From Photobacterium phosphoreum (GTDB lineage Bacteria > Pseudomonadota > Gammaproteobacteria > Enterobacterales > Vibrionaceae), in NCBI RefSeq assembly GCF_002954725.1, contig NZ_MSCQ01000002.1:444835-508834 (forward strand): a DNA stretch of 64,000 bases, in the 5' to 3' direction. The notes under the pieces were generated by a model. It searched no databases. It was not told where the DNA came from and was given only the letters and a program-made list of their open reading frames with translations. Numbering within the stretch: position 1 is the first letter of the stretch; every line of letters begins with the position of its first letter. Shown here one piece after another: positions 9,379 through 18,564 of the stretch. The position numbers were made by a program, and so were the translations under genes.

Positions 9379-10392
9379 ATGCAAATAAAAATACGTCCTC
9401 GCTGGGCACTATCAGAAAGCCAAGTAACACCAGAAACGGTATACCACCAACGCCGAGATATTTTAAAAAAACTAGGCATTGTTGCTGTTGGATTACCACT
9501 ATCAACCAATGCTAATGCTGGGTTATTTGATTTTATCTCATCACCACAAGAAGAAGCTGTTGATCAGCGTCGGCAGCTTAACGGCGCCAATTCGTCTTTA
9601 TCTAACCCTGCATTGTCTCTAACACCTGAAGATAAAATACTTAATTACAATAATTTCTATGAATTTGGAACCGATAAGTCCTCTCCTGCCATACGAGCAG
9701 AAAAATTTATTACTGATCCATGGAATGTCACGATTGATGGCATGGTAAATAAGCCGTTTACACTCGACTACGATGACTTATTCAAGCAATTTACTTTAGA
9801 AGAGCGTATATATCGCCTACGGTGTGTTGAAGCATGGTCGATGAATATTCCTTGGATCGGTTTTAGTTTGCGCGACATCATTAAAAAAGCCGATCCTCAA
9901 CAGCGAGCTAAATACGTTGCTTTTGAAACCTTATACGACCCAAAACAAATGCCAGGGCAAGCATCATCACGTCTTGGTGGCGGCATTGAATACCCTTATG
10001 TAGAAGGACTTCGTATTGATGAGGCAATGCATCCACTGACAATGATCTCGGTTGGGTTATATGGCAAAACATTAGCCCCACAAAATGGTGCGCCACTACG
10101 ACTTGTTGTACCGTGGAAATATGGTTTTAAAAGTATTAAATCTATCGTACGGATCCACTTAACCGATCAACAACCGCCAACAACCTGGAATCGCCTTGCT
10201 GCTAGTGAGTATGGCTTTTATGCCAATGTTAACCCTGAGGTAGATCATCCACGTTGGAGCCAAGCGAGCGAACGGTTTATCGGTGAAGGTAATGTCTTTA
10301 GTAGTCGTCGCCAACCGACATTAATGTTTAACGGTTATGCTGAAGAAGTCGCTTCGTTATATAAAGGTATGGATTTAAAAAGGAACTACTAA
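9379..10392 (+). CDS. msrP: Methionine sulfoxide reductase, molybdopterin catalytic subunit
   Basis: 337-residue MsrP (formerly YedY), a periplasmic molybdoenzyme that reduces methionine sulfoxide in envelope proteins. A Tat-type export signal is visible ([10 protein letters not shown] near residues 24-33 followed by a hydrophobic stretch). The Mo-ligand cysteine is Cys149 in YRLRCVEAW. Downstream motifs include [18 protein letters not shown], typical of the SUOX-fold pterin site. The stop overlaps the start of msrQ (TAATG), indicating translational coupling. Electrons come from the quinone pool through MsrQ. Confidence 0.96.
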   Translation: MQIKIRPRWALSESQVTPETVYHQRRDILKKLGIVAVGLPLSTNANAGLFDFISSPQEEAVDQRRQLNGANSSLSNPALSLTPEDKILNYNNFYEFGTDKSSPAIRAEKFITDPWNVTIDGMVNKPFTLDYDDLFKQFTLEERIYRLRCVEAWSMNIPWIGFSLRDIIKKADPQQRAKYVAFETLYDPKQMPGQASSRLGGGIEYPYVEGLRIDEAMHPLTMISVGLYGKTLAPQNGAPLRLVVPWKYGFKSIKSIVRIHLTDQQPPTTWNRLAASEYGFYANVNPEVDHPRWSQASERFIGEGNVFSSRRQPTLMFNGYAEEVASLYKGMDLKRNY

Positions 10393-11063
10393 TGTTCACT
10401 CGTCATGTTCAACAATACCGCCTCACTCCCACACGCATTCTGGTAATGAAAGGCGTTATTCATGCTATTTCATTATTTTTTGTTGCGGTGTTGGTTTATA
10501 ACACCCTTAACGGTGGTTTTGGTGCAGATCCCATCAAGGGTATTGAACATTTCACCGGCAAAGCAGGATTAAATACCTTGATCCTCACTTTATTATTATC
10601 GCCATTAGCGAAACGATATAAGCAAGGCGGATTAATTCGCCTAAGACGACTACTAGGGCTATACAGTTTCTTTTGGGTTATCTTGCACCTTAGCGCCTAT
10701 CTTGCTTTAGATCTCAATTTTGATTGGGCGTTATTAGGCAGTGAAATAATTAAACGCCCTTATCTCGCTATCGGCGCAGTAAGTTGGACTATTTTATTAC
10801 TGCTCGCGCTAACATCACCTAAATCAATACAACGCCGCTTAGGTAAATCTTGGCAAAAACTGCATAATTGGGTTTATTTTGCCCTCCTATTAAGCCCTAT
10901 TCATTACTATTGGTCGGTAAAATCAGGTCTGATTGAACCCTCTATTTACCTCTTAATATGTGCGTTTTTACTTTATTGCCGTCAACAAAAGCTAAAAGCA
11001 TGGCTAGCTAAAAAATACACCGTATATACAGCTAAGCCTATATCAAAAACATCTAACCGCTAA
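10392..11063 (+). CDS. msrQ: MsrQ heme-binding membrane subunit
   Basis: 223-residue polytopic membrane b-type cytochrome (formerly YedZ, ferric-reductase-like fold) that passes electrons from quinol to MsrP. It has about six hydrophobic segments and conserved histidines in VILHLSAY and KLHNWVYF followed by PIHYYWSVK, consistent with the heme ligands. It starts at ATG 10392, overlapping the msrP stop by one base. No distinct terminator was seen before the Fur box. Confidence 0.95.
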   Translation: MFTRHVQQYRLTPTRILVMKGVIHAISLFFVAVLVYNTLNGGFGADPIKGIEHFTGKAGLNTLILTLLLSPLAKRYKQGGLIRLRRLLGLYSFFWVILHLSAYLALDLNFDWALLGSEIIKRPYLAIGAVSWTILLLLALTSPKSIQRRLGKSWQKLHNWVYFALLLSPIHYYWSVKSGLIEPSIYLLICAFLLYCRQQKLKAWLAKKYTVYTAKPISKTSNR

Positions 11064-11120
11064 CATTCGTTGCTTTACAGTTGCTACCTTTATCTTCTTC
11101 TGTCATTACTCATAAACAAC

Positions 11121-11147
11121 AAATACAAATGATAATCATTTGTATTT
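11121..11147 (+). promoter_or_regulatory. Fur-box operator of the sit operon
   Basis: A perfect 27-bp palindrome: arms AAATACAAATGAT and ATCATTTGTATTT around a single A. The core AATGATAATCATT matches the classical Fur consensus at all 13 positions. It lies 59 bp before the sitA start, where an iron-responsive repressor would block the promoter. MntR or Zur control is less likely from the core sequence. Confidence 0.85.
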
Positions 11148-11205
11148 ACTTGATTGCTTTGTTATAACTCTATAAGACATAGGATTTTCATATAGGGACA
11201 ATTTA

Positions 11206-12120
11206 GTGACCAATTTATTAACACCACCTTTTTCAAAACATCTTTCTATCATCGCACTCTCACTTTCAATGCTGGGTATAAGTACTCAAGCACAAGCCGA
11301 CGATAAATTTAAAGTCGTTACCACCTTCACCATTATTGCCGATATGGCACAAAATGTTGCGGGTGATGCCGCCACCGTCACATCAATTACCAAACCTAAT
11401 GCTGAAATTCATAATTATCAAGCGACACCGGGTGATATTCGACGCGCACAAGGTGCTGATTTGATTTTATATAATGGTCTTAATCTTGAGTTATGGTTTG
11501 AGAAGTTTTTCCATAACCTTCATGATGTACCTTCTGCTGTTGTATCAACCAATATTTCACCGTTGAATATCACCCAAGGTCCTTATGATGGCAAACCTAA
11601 CCCGCATGCGTGGATGTCGCCGACCAATGGCATCATCTATGTAGAAAATATTCGACAAGCCTTCGTTAAATTCGATCCTAAAAATGCCGCAACCTATAAC
11701 CGTAATGCCGCAAATTATAAACAACAAATTCAACAAACTATTGATCCTATCCGTGTGCAAATTGACAAACTACCTCCCCAAAAACGGTGGTTAGTCACCA
11801 GTGAAGGTGCATTTAGTTATTTAGCCCGAGACTTTAACCTTAATGAACTGTTCCTATGGCCGATTAATGCAGACGCACAAGGAACACCTCAACAAGTCCG
11901 CCATGTTATCGATCAGGTACGCGCGCACAATATCGACGCCGTTTTTAGTGAAAGCACGGTATCACCCAAACCTGCACAGCAAGTCGCCAGAGAAACCGGC
12001 GCTCACTATGCTGGCGTGTTATATGTTGATTCACTGAGCAATAGCACCGGGCCTGTACCGACTTACCTTGATTTATTAGCCGTTACCTCAACCACTATCG
12101 CGCAAGGATTAAATCAATAA
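11206..12120 (+). CDS. sitA: Mn/Fe ABC transporter substrate-binding protein
   Basis: 304-residue cluster A-I periplasmic metal-binding protein with a signal peptide (cleavage near TQAQA, residue 31). The four metal ligands expected for Mn/Fe proteins of the PsaA/YfeA/SitA type are present: His69 (AEIHN), His134 (NPHAW), Glu200 (TSEGA) and Asp275 (YVDSL). Zinc-specific relatives carry a third His and a His-rich loop, both absent here. Translation starts at GTG 11206 after AGGGAC. It is first in a four-gene operon behind a Fur box. Confidence 0.94.
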   Translation: MTNLLTPPFSKHLSIIALSLSMLGISTQAQADDKFKVVTTFTIIADMAQNVAGDAATVTSITKPNAEIHNYQATPGDIRRAQGADLILYNGLNLELWFEKFFHNLHDVPSAVVSTNISPLNITQGPYDGKPNPHAWMSPTNGIIYVENIRQAFVKFDPKNAATYNRNAANYKQQIQQTIDPIRVQIDKLPPQKRWLVTSEGAFSYLARDFNLNELFLWPINADAQGTPQQVRHVIDQVRAHNIDAVFSESTVSPKPAQQVARETGAHYAGVLYVDSLSNSTGPVPTYLDLLAVTSTTIAQGLNQ

Positions 12121-12944
12121 TGTCTGGATTAATTATCGATAACGTCACAGTTACCTACCGTAATGGCCATACCGCATTACATAATGCCAGTTTTACTATT
12201 CCACAAGGCTCAATCGCAGCATTAGTTGGTGTAAATGGCAGCGGTAAATCAACCTTATTTAAATCGATTATGGGGTTTGTCCCCGTAAGCCAAGGGGAAG
12301 TTAACATTATGGGCATGGCAGCTAAACGTGCTCTGAAACAAAACATTGTCGCCTATGTGCCACAAAGTGAAGAAATAGACTGGAATTTCCCCGTTCTTGT
12401 TGAAGATGTAGTGATGATGGGTCGTTATGGCTACATGAATATGTTCCGTATTCCTCGTGCAGAAGATCACCAACAAGTGACTTCGGCATTAGAGAGAGTC
12501 AACATGGTGCCTTATCGAAAACGTCAAATTGGCGAGCTGTCAGGTGGACAACGTAAACGGGTTTTTCTTGCACGCGCCCTCGCCCAAGAAAGTAAAGTTA
12601 TTCTATTGGATGAACCCTTTACTGGGGTCGATGTACAAACAGAAGAGCAAATTATGGCATTACTACGCGCGCTACGTGATGAAGGTAAAGTAATGTTAGT
12701 TTCTACACATAATTTAGGCAGTGTTCCTGATTTTTGTGATCGCACCGTATTGATAAATAAAACCATTTTAGCATCAGGACTGACAGCAGACATTTTCACC
12801 CCTGATAACCTTAAAATTGCGTTTGGAGGCGTACTTCGGCACTTTATTTTGGGTGGTAAAGATCTTCATCACGATGATGATAAACGTCAAGTGAACGTAT
12901 TGTCGGATCATAAACGTCCCATTGTCATGTACGGCAATAGCTAA
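12120..12944 (+). CDS. sitB: Mn/Fe ABC transporter ATP-binding protein
   Basis: 274-residue ABC ATPase that powers the SitCD channel. Walker [10 protein letters not shown] at 37-45, signature LSGGQ at 140-144, Walker B VILLDEP at 160-166, and a switch His in STHN. ATG 12120 overlaps the sitA stop (TAATG). The C-terminus carries a short His/Asp-rich stretch (HHDDDKR) that may be incidental. Confidence 0.95.
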   Translation: MSGLIIDNVTVTYRNGHTALHNASFTIPQGSIAALVGVNGSGKSTLFKSIMGFVPVSQGEVNIMGMAAKRALKQNIVAYVPQSEEIDWNFPVLVEDVVMMGRYGYMNMFRIPRAEDHQQVTSALERVNMVPYRKRQIGELSGGQRKRVFLARALAQESKVILLDEPFTGVDVQTEEQIMALLRALRDEGKVMLVSTHNLGSVPDFCDRTVLINKTILASGLTADIFTPDNLKIAFGGVLRHFILGGKDLHHDDDKRQVNVLSDHKRPIVMYGNS

Positions 12945-12953
12945 GGAACTAAC

Positions 12954-13853
12954 ATGAACTATTTAATGGAACCCTTTCACTATAATTACATGATCAATGC
13001 GATGTGGGTCAGTGCATTAATTGGTGGTGTGTGTGCTTTCCTATCAACCTATCTCATGCTTAAAGGTTGGTCATTAATTGGCGACGCCTTATCACATTCC
13101 ATTGTACCGGGGGTCGCTGGCGCTTATATGTTAGGGCTGCCATTTGCATTTGGTGCCTTCATTTCTGGCGGTTTAGCGGCAGCAGCAATGTTTTTTTTAA
13201 GCCAGCGCAGTAAGTTAAAAGAAGATGCGATCATTGGGCTTATCTTTACCTCTTTTTTTGGGTTAGGGCTATTTTTAGTCTCTCTCTACCCCACAGCCGT
13301 TAATATTCAGACCATTGTAATGGGTAATATTTTAGCAATAACGCCTATCGACACATTACAAATTGTCATTATTGGTGGCGTCTCTTTCGCTGTTTTATTG
13401 GCGAAATGGAAAGACTTCATGGTGGTGTTCTTTGATGAAAATCATGCCAAATCAATCGGTTTAAATCCAACAGTACTAAAAATTGTTTTCTTTGCCCTTC
13501 TCAGTGCATCAACCGTTGCCGCGCTACAAACTGTCGGTGCTTTTTTAGTAATAGCAATGGTCGTGATCCCTGGAGCCACGGCATATTTACTGAGTGATAA
13601 GTTTTCACACGTTATTATCTATAGCGTTTGCCTTGGGACTGGATGTTCATTTATAGGGGCTTATTTAAGCTACTTCCTTGATGGGGCAACCGGTGGCGTT
13701 ATTGTCTTGTTGCAGGCAATGTGTTTTTTAGTTGCATTCTTTTTTGCGCCCAAACACGGAAAATTAGCCAGTATGCGCAGTGCAAAACGCGCATTAACAC
13801 CCTTATCAAAAGATGTATCAAACATCGAAACAGGAGTGATATCCCATGGCTGA
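12954..13853 (+). CDS. sitC: Mn/Fe ABC transporter permease
   Basis: 299-residue ABC-3 family permease with about eight membrane spans. It carries the family motifs LKGWSLIGDALSHS near the N-terminus and a conserved GAFLVIAMVVIPGATAYL segment near 195-212. It starts 9 bp after sitB and overlaps sitD by 8 bp. It pairs with SitD to form the transmembrane channel. Paralogous to SitD, with the same topology. Confidence 0.94.
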   Translation: MNYLMEPFHYNYMINAMWVSALIGGVCAFLSTYLMLKGWSLIGDALSHSIVPGVAGAYMLGLPFAFGAFISGGLAAAAMFFLSQRSKLKEDAIIGLIFTSFFGLGLFLVSLYPTAVNIQTIVMGNILAITPIDTLQIVIIGGVSFAVLLAKWKDFMVVFFDENHAKSIGLNPTVLKIVFFALLSASTVAALQTVGAFLVIAMVVIPGATAYLLSDKFSHVIIYSVCLGTGCSFIGAYLSYFLDGATGGVIVLLQAMCFLVAFFFAPKHGKLASMRSAKRALTPLSKDVSNIETGVISHG

Positions 13854-14748
13854 TTTTTTAGATGTACTGCTTTCCCCTTTTAGCTTTACCTTCATGCAGC
13901 AAGCCTTTTTAATTGTATTATTGGTCGCCATTCCAACCGCACTGCTTTCATGCTTTTTAGTGCTAAAAGGCTGGTCATTGATGGGTGATGCTATTTCACA
14001 TTCGGTATTACCCGGAATTGTGATTGCCTATGTATTAGCGATTCCCTTTGCATTAGGTGCCTTTGGTGCAGGTATGTTTTGCGCTCTTGCGACAGGTTAT
14101 TTAAAAGAAAATAGCCGTATTAAAGAAGACACCATTATGGGGGTGGTCTTTTCGTCAATGTTTGCATTTGGTATCGTTTTAATGACCAAGGTACACAGTA
14201 ATATCCATTTAGATCATATTCTTTTTGGTGATCCTTTAGGCGTTAGCTGGCGTGATATTGGTGAAGCAGGTGTCATTACGTTGGCTGTTATTATGTTTGC
14301 CATATTTAAAGGCAAAGATTTATTAGTCTTTATTTTTGACCATCAACACGCACAAGCCATTGGTTTACCGACTAAAGTATTACACTACAGCTTGCTAGCT
14401 TTACTGTCTTTAACCATTGTTGCAGCCTTAAAAGCAGTTGGAATGATTTTAGTCATCTCAATGCTCATTGCACCAGGAGCCACAGCCTTTATGCTCACAA
14501 GCCGTTTTCAAACAATGGTAGGACTGGCATTATTAATTTCAGTCACCAATGCTTTTTTTGGCATGTATCTTAGCTTCTTTATCGATAGCGCGCCGGGGCC
14601 AACAATTATATTATTATTAACCATTAATTTTATTGGTGTTTTTACCTATACCACCATCAAGAACCGCTATATCGAGCAAAAAAATATCAAAATAACAGTA
14701 ACCCATGATGATCAACACGCCATTGAATTAATCAACAATCCAACCTAA
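13846..14748 (+). CDS. sitD: Mn/Fe ABC transporter permease
   Basis: 300-residue ABC-3 family permease, homologous to SitC: LKGWSLMGDAISHSVLPG near residues 40-57 and GMILVISMLIAPGATAFM near 205. Its start lies inside the end of sitC (8-bp overlap), and GGAGTG just upstream serves as binding site. Last gene of the sit operon. Confidence 0.94.
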   Translation: MADFLDVLLSPFSFTFMQQAFLIVLLVAIPTALLSCFLVLKGWSLMGDAISHSVLPGIVIAYVLAIPFALGAFGAGMFCALATGYLKENSRIKEDTIMGVVFSSMFAFGIVLMTKVHSNIHLDHILFGDPLGVSWRDIGEAGVITLAVIMFAIFKGKDLLVFIFDHQHAQAIGLPTKVLHYSLLALLSLTIVAALKAVGMILVISMLIAPGATAFMLTSRFQTMVGLALLISVTNAFFGMYLSFFIDSAPGPTIILLLTINFIGVFTYTTIKNRYIEQKNIKITVTHDDQHAIELINNPT

Positions 14749-14798
14749 TCCTATCCATATACGCCCATTTTATGGAAACCATTACAGTGTCACAAAGA

Positions 14799-14840
14799 TC
14801 CACCGAGCAACACTATCGTTGTTGTTGCTTGGTGGATTTA
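14799..14840 (+). terminator. Terminator-like stem after sitD
   Basis: TCCACCGAGCAACA pairs with TGTTGCTTGGTGGA (14 bp, one G-T pair). Only three T residues follow the stem, so it may work more as a 3' stabiliser than a strong terminator. Confidence 0.6.
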
Positions 14841-14976
14841 CAAATTACAGAATAATACTCAAATCACGTGACCTCTACGCCATAAATACCGTTTATTGGA
14901 TTGACTAAGCCTCTGAATACACAGACAATGCGCAAAATTTTGCACCTACTTCTGCGGTTCACATGGAATTTGTCCG

Positions 14977-16308
14977 ATGACAGTATCAACAACTCAACCA
15001 TTATCTTTACGTGATGATTCAATTTTTCGCCTTTTTTGGCGTTATACCTTACCAACGATTGCCGCGATGCTTATCACTGGCATCTATGTTGTTGTCGATG
15101 GCATGTTTGTGGGTCATTTCATTGGTGAAGATGGTCTTGCTGCTATTATGCTCGGCTACCCGATTGGCTCTATTTTATATGCTGTCGGTGCCATGATTGG
15201 TATGGGAGCATCAGCGTTAGTCTCCATCAAAATGGGTCAAGATAATACCCAACAAGCCCGCCAAATCGTAGGTAATGCACTAACCCTGTGTATTATTGCC
15301 GCTATAATTTTTTGTTCTCTCGGATTACTGTTTGGACAAGACATCCTAGTTTGGATAGGTGCTAAAGGCCATATACTCACCATGGCGACAGACTACCTGT
15401 TTTGGTACTTCATCATGGGCAGCTTTGCTATTATTTCTATGGCATTTTCGGCATTGCTACGTAACGATGGTCAACCTAATCGCGTTACACTAATAATGAT
15501 CTTTGGCGGCGTACTAAATATCTTTTTAGATTGGTTGTTTATTGTCGTTATTCCATGGGGATTAACCGGTGCAGCCATTGCGACCATGTTATCGCAAGCT
15601 GCTACATGCCTATTATGTTTACAGCATTTCTTCTCTGATAAAACCCAATTACGTATTGGATGGGATAGCCTTAAAATCAAACTTGATACTGTGTTACAAA
15701 TTCTTAAGTTAGGCACATCAAGTTTATTAATGTACATGTACCTGTCTGTCGTATTGATCCTACACAACAAAGCATTCCTGCTCGTTGGAAAACCGATCCA
15801 TGTTGCCGCTTACAGTATTGTAAGTTACACCGAGGCACTTTTTTACTTGGTTTTTGAAGGTATTGCTTTAGGCACCCAACCTCTAGTGAGTTTTAATACT
15901 GGTGCAGGACTTAAAGATCGGGTTAAGAAAATTCGTAATCTTGCATTTATAACCACCTTGTTAATTGCAGCAATTGGCGTGATCACTTTATACAGTATTC
16001 CGGAAATCGTGGTGTATATGTTTGTGGGTGATAATCCAACACTACAACCTGAAGCCATCAAAGGGATGTCGTTATACTTTTGGGGTCTGCCTTTTGAAGG
16101 CGTATTACTGGTTGGTGCAACCTACTTTCAGGCAATTAATATGCCTAAAGAAGCCTCGCTACTAACAGGTGGTAAATTGATTTTAATTTCAATCGCTATT
16201 TTTGTGCTTGCATATAGCGTTGGGGTTAATGGCGTCTGGCTTGCATTACCACTCTGTAGTGCTGCGCTTACTCTGTGGATGGTATACCGATTAAAAAAAC
16301 TCGCATAA
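14977..16308 (+). CDS. MATE family efflux transporter
   Basis: 443 residues, twelve predicted spans in two homologous halves, with the MATE N-terminal segment FWRYTLPTIAAMLITGIYVVVDGMFVG. Members export drugs, cationic dyes or metabolites using Na+ or H+ gradients; the substrate cannot be read from sequence. It resembles the DinF/VmrA-type branch more than NorM by its N-terminus (impression only). A 12-bp palindrome GCAAAATTTTGC at 14932-14943, just upstream, could be a repressor site. Confidence 0.9.
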   Translation: MTVSTTQPLSLRDDSIFRLFWRYTLPTIAAMLITGIYVVVDGMFVGHFIGEDGLAAIMLGYPIGSILYAVGAMIGMGASALVSIKMGQDNTQQARQIVGNALTLCIIAAIIFCSLGLLFGQDILVWIGAKGHILTMATDYLFWYFIMGSFAIISMAFSALLRNDGQPNRVTLIMIFGGVLNIFLDWLFIVVIPWGLTGAAIATMLSQAATCLLCLQHFFSDKTQLRIGWDSLKIKLDTVLQILKLGTSSLLMYMYLSVVLILHNKAFLLVGKPIHVAAYSIVSYTEALFYLVFEGIALGTQPLVSFNTGAGLKDRVKKIRNLAFITTLLIAAIGVITLYSIPEIVVYMFVGDNPTLQPEAIKGMSLYFWGLPFEGVLLVGATYFQAINMPKEASLLTGGKLILISIAIFVLAYSVGVNGVWLALPLCSAALTLWMVYRLKKLA

Positions 16309-16356
16309 AATCTACTAATAAGCAGTAAAAAAACACAGTTAACACCACTAAAAAAT

Positions 16357-16402
16357 AAACCGATAGTATGGATTCAAAATAGAATACTACTATCGGTTTT
16401 TT
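16357..16402. terminator. Bidirectional terminator between convergent transporters
   Basis: AACCGATAGTA pairs with TACTATCGGTT; T-rich runs flank the stem on both strands, so it can end both the MATE gene and the POT gene. Confidence 0.85.
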
Positions 16403-16429
16403 TATTCGTGATTAGTCGTGGTGCATTGG

Positions 16430-17812
16430 TTAGATTTCAGCAATAACTGCTTCTTTCTTTTCAACAAGATGGTCTTCTGCACCATGCATCCATTGAATCA
16501 ACTTATTTGAGAATAAAAACAAAATAATCGCTGAAACAACAGCCGCAATAGCAATACCCGCAAAGATATGTAGCGCACCAGCATCACCCACATGTGAACC
16601 AACGATACCTGCAACGTAGTTCGCTAATGCGTTAAATGCAAACCACACGCCCATCAGTAATGAGCATAAACGTAATGGTGCCAGTTTAGTTACCATTGAT
16701 AAGCCAATCGGTGAAATACACAGCTCACCTAAAGTATGAAAGAAATAGGCTCCCACTAACCATAACATTGATGTTTTCACACTTAAATCACCACCTTGCT
16801 GCATTACCGCTCCCACCATAAACAGAAAACCAATCGCAAGGAACAATAATGCAAAGACAAACTTTATCGGTGAGCTTGGCTCTTTTGGGCCTAATTTAAT
16901 CCAAAAGGCTGCAATAATAGGTGCTAGTGTAATAATAAAGAAAGGGTTCAGTGATTGGAACCAAGCCGCAGGCACTTCAAAATTGCCAATCATACGATCA
17001 GTATATTCTTGAGTGAAGATATTCATCAAGCCACCAGCTTGTTCAAAACCAGCCCAAAAAACGACAACAAATAGGCCAAGGAACATGATCACTTTCATTC
17101 GGTCGCGTTCAACAGCAGTTAAAGGTTCTTTCTTACCTGAAGCATTATCCGCTGCGTCGCGTTTTGCTGCTGGCTCTATACCGATATTACCCAATAGACG
17201 TTTAGCAAACACTAGCTGTAAAAGTAAGCTCATTAACATACCAATACCTGATGCTGCAAAACCAGCTTTCCAACCCCAAAAACTAACGGCTGTACCTGCA
17301 ATAACACCTGCGAGTAAAGATCCTAGGTTAATACCCATATAGAAAATGGTAAAAGCACCATCACGACGGTTATCACCTTCAGGATAAAGATCGCCAACCA
17401 TGGTAGAGATATTGGCCTTAAACAAACCATTACCAATAATCATCAATCCCAAACCACAATAAAATGCGCTTAATGCAGAGGTACCAACAATAGAATTAGG
17501 TAGCGCAAGAATAAATTGGGCAATGGCCATGCATATACCACCGAGAATGACACAGCGGCGTTGACCTAAAAAGTTATCAGCAATCCAACCACCGATAAGA
17601 GGAGTTAAATAAACAAGGCCAGTATATGTCGCGTATAGACTAAGCGCATCTTTAGTTGTCCAACCAAAGCCGCCATTCATTGTTTTATCTGTTAAATACA
17701 AAACAAGAATAGCGCGCATGCCGTAATAACAAAAACGCTCCCACAATTCAGTACTGAACAACAAGAACAATCCCTTTGGATGCCCCATAAAAGTACTCAC
17801 ATCCCTACTCAT
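16430..17812 (-). CDS. POT family di/tripeptide:H+ symporter
   Basis: 460-residue major facilitator protein of the proton-dependent oligopeptide transporter family (DtpA-like). The N-terminal FSTELWERFCYYGMRAILVLYL contains the family ExxER-type motif, and the FTIFYMGINLGSLLAG segment is the PTR2 signature. It imports small peptides for nutrition. Start ATG 17812 follows AAGGAA at good spacing. Monocistronic, with about 660 bp of AT-rich upstream sequence. Confidence 0.93.
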   Translation of the reverse strand: MSRDVSTFMGHPKGLFLLFSTELWERFCYYGMRAILVLYLTDKTMNGGFGWTTKDALSLYATYTGLVYLTPLIGGWIADNFLGQRRCVILGGICMAIAQFILALPNSIVGTSALSAFYCGLGLMIIGNGLFKANISTMVGDLYPEGDNRRDGAFTIFYMGINLGSLLAGVIAGTAVSFWGWKAGFAASGIGMLMSLLLQLVFAKRLLGNIGIEPAAKRDAADNASGKKEPLTAVERDRMKVIMFLGLFVVVFWAGFEQAGGLMNIFTQEYTDRMIGNFEVPAAWFQSLNPFFIITLAPIIAAFWIKLGPKEPSSPIKFVFALLFLAIGFLFMVGAVMQQGGDLSVKTSMLWLVGAYFFHTLGELCISPIGLSMVTKLAPLRLCSLLMGVWFAFNALANYVAGIVGSHVGDAGALHIFAGIAIAAVVSAIILFLFSNKLIQWMHGAEDHLVEKKEAVIAEI

Positions 17813-18471
17813 AACTATTCCTTATTTATCACTATTTATTCAATATCTAAATTCCCCCTAAGTTATAAAGTACAACATAATATCTTTCAATAGATGATCT
17901 TTTTGAAATATTACGTCATAGAGCTAACACATTGAATAAACAAGAGCTAAGAAATAATCACAAACAAACTGAAACATTTTGTTACAAGCGTATTTAAGAA
18001 TAAAAAACCACAAAAACAGCATTAAGATAAAACTAATAACTAAAATAATAAACATAACTAGATTAATATGTTTTAATTTTAAATATTTAATCGTTAACTA
18101 AATCTGAGCCAAAAATATAAAAATAAATAGCTAAAAAACACGCTCAAATGATAATAATTACCACCAAAAACCACTTTAAAGTAAAATAATGCTATTAAAA
18201 TTATCTAAAACAACATGCGCATACTATTCAATGGCTATAAATTTATATAATAGAATATATTCATATCGATAAGCATCAACAATAAACCACAATATTATTC
18301 TTATATAGACACTATAATCAGGATTATAGCCTGCTATTAAATAAGTAAAATCAATCAGGTTAATATCGCATTAATGCCTAAATAAGCAATTTTAACGCTA
18401 TTGATAAATGTGATAAATAAACTTAACCATCAATACAACGATCATTATTTCAACTAAGGAGATAGATAAAA
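17813..18471. other. Long AT-rich intergenic region
   Basis: About 660 bp upstream of the peptide transporter with no ORF of note. An 8-bp inverted repeat CTATAATC-AG-GATTATAG at 18311-18328 could be a regulator site. The end of the region carries the AAGGAGA binding site of the small ORF that follows. Confidence 0.4.
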
Positions 18472-18564
18472 ATGAGGAATGAATACAGCTTGTTGTACTT
18501 GATCTTAACCACAGGTGAGAAGTTATGGCTAAAATCAAGAACGAATAACAATCAGTTAGAGTAA
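18472..18564 (+). CDS. Possible 30-residue small protein or leader peptide
   Basis: ATG 18472 is preceded by a near-perfect Shine-Dalgarno, AAGGAGA, at 18456-18462. The product would begin MRNEYSLLYLILTTGEKLW and end NNNQLE. A second tiny reading frame, MAKIKNE from ATG 18525 behind AGGTGAG, lies inside it in another frame. The end overlaps the last 9 bp of the convergent phospholipase-D gene. No family is recognised. The strong binding site is the main support; it may be chance. Confidence 0.35.
   Translation: MRNEYSLLYLILTTGEKLWLKSRTNNNQLE

Noticed and set aside
11121..11147. Zur or MntR operator for the sit operon
   Set aside because: The 13-bp core matches the Fur consensus exactly, and the SitA ligands are those of Mn/Fe proteins.
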